A program made the translations under genes and the position numbers. Under the pieces are notes generated by a model. It searched no databases. It saw nothing but the letters and a program-made list of their open reading frames with translations, and was not told the DNA's origin. Below, piece after piece: positions 1 through 5,869 of a stretch of 6,554 nucleotides of DNA. The stretch is from CAYMBL01 sp044225155 (GTDB lineage Bacteria > Planctomycetota > Phycisphaerae > UBA1845 > Fen-1342). The stretch is taken from assembly GCA_044225155.1 (NCBI GenBank), contig JBGAJB010000256.1, positions 1-6,554 of the forward strand, given 5' to 3'. How positions within the stretch are numbered: position 1 is the stretch's first letter; the number at the start of each line of letters is the position of its first letter.

Positions 1-604
1 GTGAGTCATCACGCTACGGCAAAATCACGTCGCCGCGATTCGGAACCCGGCAGAGTCGAGCCGCGACACGCAAGTCACCGGCTCTCGAATCGCGCCGACT
101 TCAGTGACCGTGAGTTGCTGCGGCGAGGTTCGTGGACAGGAGGATCGATCATCGAGAGCGCAGTATTGGGCTTCTCGGCTCCAGACGTGATACCGTGAAG
201 GCGACAAACGAATGACACGGAGTATCGACCGGAATGGTAGAAGTAAACGCGACCGTTCAATCGCTCGCAGCGGCAATCGTTTATCACCGCCTTCCTGCAA
301 TCGAGACCGATTCAGTGAGTAGGAGGAGCCATTACTCCAGAACTTTCAGTCCTATGAGAGGCAAGGATTTCGGGAGGGTTTGCAGTTGTCGTAGATCGCC
401 GACCTGGCGCCGACGATCGCGACGACGAGGGCGATGGAGAAGCCGCGGGAGAAGGTCATGGGCCTACCGCTCATCGACTTCGAATCGAACTCGCTGCCCG
501 GTCGTAGAGCTTCAACGCCTCGCCGGACTGCCCCAACCAAGGCCGAGGCCGACTGTGAGGATCGCGGCGGCCGTGGAAAGCGAAAGAGATCGCTCCTGAC
601 ACAT
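1..604. other. gene-poor stretch without recognisable gene
   Basis: I recognise no gene here on either strand. The open frames are short, overlap each other on both strands, and their translations are rich in Arg and Ser, as expected for out-of-frame reading of GC-rich DNA. The only mildly suggestive piece is a minus-strand stretch around 352-468 that would encode about 39 residues with a hydrophobic N-terminal helix, but it has no recognisable family features. The stretch lies beyond the break point of the IS5-family transposase fragment, so it may be the remains of that element or of its target. No tRNA-like or repeat structure was seen. Confidence 0.4.
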
Positions 605-876
605 CGGAAATGATTCGCGCAGATCGACGGTCGCTTGCCGGCACGTTTGGCCAACGACGTGAAGTCGGGCACGGCGACGTCGGCCTCGAGCAACTTCATC
701 AACGCGCGGCCGAGGATTTCGGTCAGACGATACGGCAGCCGGAACAACTCCCGCAGCATCAGCAGCGACTCGTTCGCCCGATCGGCGTAGACGAACGGCC
801 GGCCCACCTTACTCCCGAGGTTCTTATGATGCCAAGCCTTGCGCACCGCTTCGTCGAACGGGAACGTGATGTCGTC
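605..876 (-). pseudogene. IS5-family transposase, N-terminal fragment
   Basis: This is a remnant of a DDE transposase of the IS5 type. Reading leftward from about 876, the frame gives DDITFPFDEAVRKAWHHKN, then SKVGRPFVYADRANESLLML, the helical LRELFRLPYRLTEILGRAL stretch, and LLEADVAVPDFTSLAKRAGK ending near 634. This order (aromatic/acidic start, GRP-F-YADRA segment, FRLPYR-TE helix, VPDFTSL-KRA) is typical of the DNA-binding N-terminal domain of IS5-family transposases. After AKRAGK the similarity stops, although a neighbouring frame (TVDLRE) may carry it slightly further. The catalytic domain with its DDE residues is missing, so it cannot be active. No clear start codon precedes the conserved part in frame. 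Only about 80 of the usual 300 or more residues remain. Family assignment is from remembered motifs. Confidence 0.72.
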
Positions 877-1198
877 GCGTCGCGCCGCGACTGCGAGAAG
901 CGGCTCACAAAAGCTGCGGCATGCTCTCGGAATCGTCGTCGCGCGCCGATGATCTCGCGGGCAGCCTCGAGGAGTCGGCAGCCGGAGTTGACCTCGACCA
1001 AGCCACCGTCATCTTGAAACAGCTTGAAGCTGCGGCACCTGAAGTCGTCGAGCGGAGAGGGGGGGGCTCACTGTCGATGGTCCGCGGCGTCCGATCGAGG
1101 GTAGGGACGAGGAAGGAACGCTGTAAACCTAAACGCCCAACCTGAGCGCACGTCAAGTGAATCCGGCCGGAAGCACAGCGGAAGAGCTCATTCTTGGC
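877..1198. other. intergenic region without recognisable gene
   Basis: This stretch separates the IS5-type fragment from the marR promoter. A plus-strand frame at 921-1145 (74 codons) contains an Ala/Glu-rich, probably helical segment (LEESAAGVDLDQATVILKQL), but an overlapping minus-strand frame looks equally plausible, no ribosome binding site precedes either, and neither matches a family I know. A run of eight G bases lies at 1059-1066. I would not call a gene here. Confidence 0.35.
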
Positions 1199-1199
1199 G

Positions 1200-1228
1200 T
1201 TGACTGTAAAATAGATTCCATGTAATCT
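1200..1228 (+). promoter_or_regulatory. sigma70-type promoter of the marR-yceI unit
   Basis: A -35 element TTGACT (1200-1205) and a -10 element TAATCT (1223-1228) are separated by exactly 17 bases. Transcription would start near 1235, about 34 bases before the marR start. The -10 hexamer lies inside a palindrome, so a protein bound there would block RNA polymerase. The hexamers and spacing are seen directly; promoter activity is inferred. Confidence 0.6.
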
Positions 1229-1232
1229 ATTT
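1209..1232. promoter_or_regulatory. 24-bp palindrome, probable MarR operator
   Basis: The arms AAATAGATT (1209-1217) and AATCTATTT (1224-1232) are perfect 9-base inverted repeats around a 6-base centre, CCATGT. The centre is itself symmetric except for one pair, so 22 of 24 positions are symmetric. The site is AT-rich in a GC-rich background. It overlaps the spacer and -10 box of the promoter and ends 36 bases before the marR start codon. MarR-family dimers commonly bind imperfect palindromes of this size over their own promoters, so autorepression is the natural reading. The regulator-operator pairing is inferred from position. Confidence 0.65.
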
Positions 1233-1268
1233 CCGTGCAATCGAAACTCAAGACTTCAACGAACGCCG

Positions 1269-1838
1269 ATGCCGAATAAAAGTCGTCTCCAGACCGAGCT
1301 GAAGAAGAAAGGCGCGTTCGCTTCGCGCGAACAGGAGGTTCTCCTCAATCTCGCGCGGACATTCGATCAGCTCAGCATTCGTCTGGAACGGCTCATCCAA
1401 TCGCACGGCCTCACCGGCTCGCAATACAACGTCTTGAGAATCTTGCGAGGCGAGGGAACGCCGCTCCCGATGAACGAAATCGCCAGGCGAACGGTGCAGG
1501 TGCTTCCCGGGATTACCGGGCTGGTCGATCGGCTGGAAGTCGCCGGATTGGTGAAGCGCGAACAATCGGCCGAAGATCGGCGCGTCATTTTCCTTTCGCT
1601 CACCGATCGAGCCTTGGCCGTGCTCGCCGACCTAGATGTTCCGTTGCCGGCCTTAGAAAAGAAGTTGCTCGACGTGCTTTCGCGAGACGAGCAACGCGAG
1701 ATGATTCGACTGCTGGAAAAGATTCGCGGTCGTTTAGAGACCCTCGATGGCGGTGAGGATGTCCGGAGGGTCGAAGCGCCGACGAAACGAGGTCGCGCAA
1801 TAGTTCGAAAAACGAGAGCATCCGTTCGTTTGCAGTAG
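1269..1838 (+). CDS. MarR-family winged-helix transcriptional regulator
   Basis: This 189-residue protein is a probable dimeric DNA-binding repressor whose ligand is unknown. An N-terminal dimerisation helix (about residues 20-47, EQEVLLNLARTFDQLSIRLE) leads into LTGSQYNVLRIL (48-59). The winged helix follows: helix 2 PMNEIARRT (67-75), recognition helix around LPGITGLVDRLE (79-90), then GLVKRE and the wing SAEDRRVIFLSLT (100-112) with the conserved Asp-Arg-Arg at 103-105. A C-terminal helix (about 127-156) completes the dimer interface. The core is of normal MarR length; a basic tail of about 30 residues is extra. The ATG at 1269 was chosen because it follows the promoter and keeps the full first helix, although no strong ribosome binding site precedes it. 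yceI follows after 38 bases on the same strand, so the two are probably co-transcribed and controlled by this protein through the palindrome at 1209-1232. Confidence 0.93.
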   Translation: MPNKSRLQTELKKKGAFASREQEVLLNLARTFDQLSIRLERLIQSHGLTGSQYNVLRILRGEGTPLPMNEIARRTVQVLPGITGLVDRLEVAGLVKREQSAEDRRVIFLSLTDRALAVLADLDVPLPALEKKLLDVLSRDEQREMIRLLEKIRGRLETLDGGEDVRRVEAPTKRGRAIVRKTRASVRLQ

Positions 1839-1861
1839 CATTAACGATTGATTCGCAATTT

Positions 1862-1868
1862 AAAGGAG
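1862..1868 (+). promoter_or_regulatory. ribosome binding site of yceI
   Basis: AAAGGAG lies 8 bases before the ATG at 1877. It is the clearest Shine-Dalgarno sequence in the window and fixes the start of the secreted protein. marR upstream has no comparable site, so yceI may be translated more strongly than its regulator from a shared transcript. Confidence 0.8.
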
Positions 1869-1876
1869 TAAGTCGC

Positions 1877-2449
1877 ATGAAGAAGCATCGTCTCGTCTCG
1901 GCGTCCGTGGTTATTGCGCTCGTCCTAGGAGCCGCGTCGAGCGCGCACGCAGACGAATTCGCAGTGGATCCCGCGCACTCCAGCGTGGTGTTTAAGATCT
2001 CGCATCTCGGTTTGGCCTGGGTCAAAGGTCGATTCGCAGATATCTCGGGTAGCTTCGCGCTCGACTCCGATCGGAGCCGTACGTCCTTCTCACTGGTTGC
2101 CAAGGCCGAGAGTATCGACACGAACAATGCGAAGCGCGACGAACATCTCAAGAGTCCCGATTTCTTCGGCGCGAAGCAATTTCCCGTGGTAACGTTTCAA
2201 AGCACCGGCGCGCGTCCGATCGAGGGTGGGTATCGCGTCACTGGGGAATTGACGATCAAGGGAGTGGCGAAGCTGGTGACGTTCGATCTCATGGGTGGTC
2301 GAACGGCTGAGTTTCCGCCGGGCGTCCACCGTACCGGTTTCACGGCCGAGCTTCCGATCAAGCGATCCGACTTCGGCGTCGGCGCGGCGAATCCTGCATT
2401 GGGAGACGACGTCTTCGTTTCGCTGAGCTTCGAGGGAACGAAAAACTAA
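1877..2449 (+). CDS. yceI: secreted YceI-family lipocalin-like protein
   Basis: This 190-residue protein carries a Sec signal peptide: basic MKKHR, a hydrophobic core at residues 7-20, and a probable cleavage after Ala-His-Ala at residue 25. It should act in the periplasm or be exported. The mature part shows the YceI pattern in order: DPAHSSVVFKISHLGLAWVK (31-50) leading to GRF; AESIDTNNAKRDEHLKSPDFF (78-98), with FPVVTFQST (102-110) close behind; GELTIKGVAK (123-132); and RSDFGVG (163-169) before a final strand. The length is typical of the family. Known members fold as an extended lipocalin-like beta barrel that binds isoprenoid-type lipids such as polyprenyl chains; the physiological role is uncertain and stress or envelope functions have been proposed. 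It follows the MarR-type gene by 38 bases and is followed by a strong terminator, so it is the last gene of a two-gene unit. The frame is clean throughout. Confidence 0.95.
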   Translation: MKKHRLVSASVVIALVLGAASSAHADEFAVDPAHSSVVFKISHLGLAWVKGRFADISGSFALDSDRSRTSFSLVAKAESIDTNNAKRDEHLKSPDFFGAKQFPVVTFQSTGARPIEGGYRVTGELTIKGVAKLVTFDLMGGRTAEFPPGVHRTGFTAELPIKRSDFGVGAANPALGDDVFVSLSFEGTKN

Positions 2450-2510
2450 TTCGCTCGTCTTCGTGACAAAGTTTGTTCCACCGAAATATCACGGGCGAAC
2501 GAGAAACTCG

Positions 2511-2549
2511 GGCGCCGTCGGGCCCACGATCCGACGGCGCCGCTTTATT
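2511..2549 (+). terminator. intrinsic terminator after yceI
   Basis: A perfect 11-base stem, GGCGCCGTCGG (2511-2521) and CCGACGGCGCC (2531-2541), encloses a 9-base loop and is followed by a T-rich tract (CTTTATTT, 2543-2550). It lies about 60 bases after the yceI stop and should end the marR-yceI transcript, insulating the next gene. Confidence 0.85.
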
Positions 2550-2588
2550 TCCCTCGCTGCTTAACCAACTCTTAGCGAGCAACGGTCG

Positions 2589-3445
2589 ATGCCCGATCCC
2601 GTATTGTTTTTGTCGGCGGGCGCGGCCTCCGCGGTGGTCTCCGCGGCACTGATGCTGCTGCTCGGGCGACCATGGTCCGCGCCCCGTTCGGTCCGAACTG
2701 AAATCGGCTCCGTGCTCGGAGTCGGTCTCGGGTTCTACGTCGGTTGTTGGGTCTTGGGAATCACGGTCGGCTGGCCGCTTCCGTCGCGCGACCGCGCGCA
2801 AGATTTAGACCGTCTGCTGCTCGTCGTGATACCGGCCGTCATGTTAAGCGAACTCTTGGCAGCGGCGCCGGGTAAGTTTCGCTTCGTCGCATCGGCCGTT
2901 CGACTCTTCATCATGGTCGAACGGTTCGTGTTGTTGCTCGACAGTTCGATTTACATCACCGATGTCGCCGGACCGGGGACTCGCGAATGGACGGCCGGTG
3001 ACGCGTTGTGCGTCTGTCGGAACGGCTGCGCTGGCCGCGGCGTGGGGTCTTGGGCAGGCTATCGCTGCGTTCTCAAGGCCGCTCGCTGCCTTTGGTTTTG
3101 GTGGCGGCATGCCGGAGCGCGCTTTGCGTCATGTTGTCGGGATATTGATGCGCGCGGCGGACAGGGGCATCCCGCTCGCCGGGGCTGTTGTCGGGGTTAA
3201 TGCCGACTGCGTCGCTCGTTTTGAAGAACTCGGTCGCGCTGACCGGGGTCGTCGGAATCGGGACCGTCGGATTGTTCGCGATTCTCGTCATCGGTCGGTT
3301 TTATGGATCGCTCACGACTTTCAACGGCGCGCTGTTGTTCTTCGGTCCCGTCTGTTGCTGGCTGCTGGAAGTTCCGCCGCGGTTTATCGGTGGTGCGGCG
3401 ATTGGGACGGTTTCGTGCCTGATGCTGATCGCGGTCATCTACTAG
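2589..3445 (+). pseudogene. frame-disrupted multi-pass membrane protein, unknown function
   Basis: The gene would encode an integral membrane protein of about 285 residues. The first frame (2589 to about 3003) gives hydrophobic segments near residues 5-25, 42-61, 76-93 and 100-117, then a conserved-looking motif IYITDVAGPGTREWTAGDAL. Coding character then hops frames: SVGTAALAAAWGLGQAIAAF in the next frame, GRSLPLVLVAACRSALCVML in the third (about 3075-3140), ADRGIPLAGAVVG back in the second, and finally LMPTASLVLKNSVALTGVVG in the third, with further membrane segments to the TAG at 3443-3445. At least four single-base indels between about 3003 and 3203 explain this. The DVAGPGTREWT motif and layout recall an uncharacterised membrane family of planctomycetes, but that is from memory and no function is known. 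The start ATG has no clear ribosome binding site. It could be a real pseudogene or an intact gene with sequencing indels. Confidence 0.7.
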
Positions 3446-3542
3446 GCCGAAAGTTTGTCGAAGATTCCGCACCGAACGCTAAGTCGGCGACGCGCGATTC
3501 GTCGCCAGGTCAGCGCGAGGTCACCGCCGAAGACTATCTGAA
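3446..3542. other. short intergenic spacer before IS630 element
   Basis: No gene is seen. A short inverted repeat, GGCGAC and GTCGCC (about 3485-3505), could form a small hairpin after the membrane-protein gene, but it lacks a T tract, so I do not call it a terminator. Confidence 0.3.
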
Positions 3543-4645
3543 TTACGGCACGTAGTGTAGTGCTTCAAGTTGTCGGGAGTTATCGAGAACGGCTCTTGCT
3601 CGACGGACTTTGGCGAGGATGACTTCGGGCAGCGTTTTCCAGAGAGAGCTTGCGCTCGATCGTTATGTTGCTCGACGTAGTCGAAGATTGCTTGCTGCGG
3701 TTGTCGCACGCTCTGGAACGTGCCGCGTCGCAGCTTCCGCGTCAGATCTCGAAATCACCGTTCGACCAAGTTTAGCCGGGAGCTGCTGGTCGGCGTGAAG
3801 TGCATGTGAACCGCGGGTGACGCGCGAGCCGGCGCCGGACCTTGGGATGCTTGTGGGTCGCGTAGTTGTCGGCGACCAAGTGCAACTGAGCTTCCGGATC
3901 GGTTGCGGCGTCGATCTGTTTCAGAAACTTGATCCACTCCTGATGCCGATGCCGCGACATACAGGCTTCGATCACGATCCCCTCCGCCACGTTCAGCGCC
4001 GCGAACAGCGTCGTGGTCCCGTTCCGCTTGTAGTCGTGCGTCATCGTTCCCAAGCGGCCCGGATAAATCGGCAGGCTCTTTTGGGTCCGATCCAACTCTT
4101 GAATCCGACTCTTCTCATCGACGCACAGGACGATCGCATGTTCCGGCGGGTTTAGATACAAGCCCACGACGTCGACCAGCTTTTCCGCGAACCGTTTATC
4201 GTTCGACAGCTTGAAGGTCTTGGTGCGATGCGGTTGCAAGCCGTGAGCTTTCCAAACCCGCTGCACGATCGACGGCGACGTTCCCACCTCGGCGGCCAAC
4301 GTGCGCATGCTCCAGAGTGTGGCGGCGAGCGGCTTTTCGGTCGTCGTCTTACGGACGATCTCCGCCGCCAACGCGGCCGTGGTAGCGGCCGGCTTCGCGC
4401 CCCACGCGGAGCATCCTTCTCGATGCCCGGCAGACCATGCTTCGCGAAGCGACTCCGCCATTGGCAGACGGTCTTCATACCGGTCTGCAACTCGGCCGCG
4501 ATCTCCTGATTCAATCTCTCGGCCGCGGCCGGCAAGATGATCTTCGCTCGCCGCACGAGACGCGCCGGAGTCGTACGACCTCGCGCCCAGCTCGCTGCGC
4601 CAGGCGATCCTCTTCGGAAACTACGACGGCAGGTACGATCCGCAT
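3543..4645 (-). pseudogene. IS630-family transposase, inactivated by several lesions
   Basis: This is a near full-length (about 365 codons) DDE transposase of the IS630/Tc1-mariner type. From ATG at 4645: MRIVPAVVVSEEDRLAQ, then TTPARLVRRAKIILPAAAER and a helix-turn-helix (EIAAELQTGMKTVCQWRSRF). The central part has WSMRTLAAEVGTSPSIVQRV and KLSNDKRFAEKLVDVVGLYL. The catalytic domain shows the first Asp in VLCVDEKSRIQELDRT, the second in LVADNYATHKHPKV, and the Glu in FTPTSSSRLNLVER. The C-terminus reads FRDLTRKLRRGTFQSV, IFDYVEQHN and VILAKVRRARAVLDNSRQLE, ending at TAA (3543-3545). Lesions: frameshift near 4600; missing base in a C run at 4400-4403; missing base near 3814; a TGA at 3755-3757 where the family has Trp (VERW); and a shift in an AG repeat at 3641-3648. 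All three catalytic residues survive, so decay is recent or some indels are sequencing errors. Confidence 0.88.
3553..3566 (+). repeat. left terminal inverted repeat of IS630 element
   Basis: TAGTGTAGTGCTTC pairs with the right-end repeat at 4707-4720 with two mismatches. The outermost TA fits the target dinucleotide of the family. Confidence 0.5.
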
Positions 4646-4706
4646 GTGTTCATCCTCCTGATGAACCCTTCGACGCACCACGAACAGTATAAGTTCCCGA
4701 ATCAGC

Positions 4707-4720
4707 GAAGCACTTCACCA
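4707..4720 (-). repeat. right terminal inverted repeat of IS630 element
   Basis: GAAGCACTTCACCA is the reverse complement of the left end apart from two bases. It lies about 60 bases upstream of the transposase start, a normal distance for this family. Confidence 0.5.
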
Positions 4721-4744
4721 GGATAGCTTACGGCCTGCCTAGTA

Positions 4745-5866
4745 TTACACACTCTCTCCAATCGTCCTGCGGAAACGCGATAACGCGAGGCCGAACAGCA
4801 CCGTGCCGATCAGCGTCAGGGCGACGAATTGCGGCCACACAACGTCCAGCCCCGCACCCCGGTACAGGATCGCCTGGGCGAGCATGACGAAATGGGTGTT
4901 CGGCGCCGCCAGCATCACCTGCTGCACGATCTCCGGCATGCTTTCCCGCGGCGTGGTTGCGCCGGAAAGCATCTGTAGCGGCAGGAGGATGATCATCAAC
5001 AGCAGGCCGAATTGCGGCATCGACCGCGCCAGTGTGCCCAGGAAGATGCCCATCGACGTGGTGGCGGACAAGTGAAGCGCGGTTCCCGCCAGAAAGAGTG
5101 CGAGCGATCCCTGGAGCGGAACCGCGAGCATCCCCTGCACCACGGCAGTCAAGGAAATGCTGCTGGCGAGAAGCACAACCAGCGCCATCGCCCAGACTTT
5201 GCCGGTCATGATCTCGAAGGGCGTCACCGGCATCACCAGCAGATGCTCGACCGTTCCATGTTCACGTTCGCGAATGAGGGCCGCCCCGGTAAGCACGATC
5301 GAGAGCATGGTGATGTTGTTGATGACCTGCATCACGGCCGCAAACCAGGATTTGTTCAGAGTGGGATTGAAGCGTACCCGCAAGGCGAGGTCCACGGGAG
5401 GAGCGGCCGCGTCGCGATACCGCTGGGCGAAAGTGCGGACCTCTATCGGTGACGATCGTCTGGATACAACCGCTGCCGACAATCGCCTGGCTCATGGCGC
5501 GTGGCGTCGACATTGAGCTGATGGCGGGTCGGCGTCCGGCCAGCAGGTCGCTTTGGAAGTCGGGCGGAATCACGAGTGCGAACGTGTCCATGCCGGCGTC
5601 CATGCGGGCATCCATCTGGGACATCGTGATCAGTTCCGGCGGCAGAAAATACGGAGGATAAAAAAGGGCGCTGGTGATGCGCGCCGAGAGGGGGAGCGGT
5701 CCTCGTCAACGATGGCGATGGCAGCTTTGTTCAGCGTCTCGGGAATGGCGGTATTCGTATAAATCGAAAGTGTAAAGGCGTAGACGATCAGCACGAGCAT
5801 GATCGGGTCTCGCCACAGGCTGCGCAGCTCCTTAATGCCCAGATGGAAGATGTTGCTGGCATGCAT
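4745..5866 (-). pseudogene. yhhJ: YhhJ-like ABC-2 exporter permease with four indels
   Basis: This inner-membrane permease of an ABC-2 exporter is read from ATG at 5866 to TAA at 4745-4747, 374 codons in all, the length of E. coli YhhJ. It begins MHASNIFHLGIKELRSLWRD with an N-terminal membrane helix (about residues 22-40), followed by a large periplasmic domain (FLPPELITMSQMDARMDAGM, TFALVIPPDFQSDLLAGRRP) and a C-terminal membrane domain. The latter has RFNPTLNKSWFAAVMQVINN, the ABC-2 signature region ALIREREHGTVEHLLVMPVT, SMPQFGLLLMIILLPLQMLS and THFVMLAQAILYRGAGLDVV. The frame breaks at four places: a G run at 5690-5694 one base short, one base lost near 5520, one gained at 5496-5497, and one extra near 5444; the net change is zero. 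Between the middle two, the shifted frame restores LNVDATR, as in E. coli. As written it would not give the full protein; it may be a recent pseudogene or a sequencing artefact. It follows rbbA by 3 bases, so it was translationally coupled. Confidence 0.85.
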
Positions 5867-5869
5867 AGC

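Larger units (their letters stand above)
3553..4720. mobile_element. IS630-family insertion sequence, decayed
   Basis: The element consists of the broken transposase plus matching ends. The left end TAGTGTAGTGCTTC (3553-3566) and right end GAAGCACTTCACCA (4707-4720) are inverted repeats matching at 12 of 14 positions. IS630 elements insert at TA and duplicate it. The left boundary carries TA at 3553-3554; the right counterpart is CA (4719-4720), as if one base had mutated. The transposase C-terminus (EALHY) is encoded within the left repeat and its stop codon lies just outside. The boundaries are my best estimate. The element sits between the broken membrane-protein gene and the end of the exporter operon, 25 bases from the yhhJ stop. 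Confidence 0.6.

Noticed and set aside
352..468. Minus-strand short frame starting MTFSRGFSIALVVAIVGA, resembling a pilin-like or signal-anchor N-terminus
   Set aside because: Only about 39 codons, no cleavage motif or downstream domain, and no ribosome binding site; not enough to call a gene.
921..1145. Plus-strand frame of 74 codons with a helical Ala/Glu-rich segment
   Set aside because: No ribosome binding site, no family match, equally open frames on the opposite strand, and an Arg/Lys-rich low-information C-terminus.
3485..3505. Short inverted repeat GGCGAC / GTCGCC considered as a terminator
   Set aside because: The stem is only about six bases and there is no T tract after it.
2962..3555. 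A 197-codon open frame on the plus strand
   Set aside because: Only short parts (about 3010-3070 and 3145-3190) look coding, and these belong to the frame-disrupted membrane-protein gene; the rest is shadow sequence running into the IS630 end.
3817..4155. Plus-strand frame of 112 codons
   Set aside because: It is antisense to the well-supported IS630 transposase catalytic domain.
5012..5452. Plus-strand frame of 146 codons rich in His, Arg and Gly
   Set aside because: It is antisense to the conserved membrane domain of YhhJ and has composition typical of a shadow frame.
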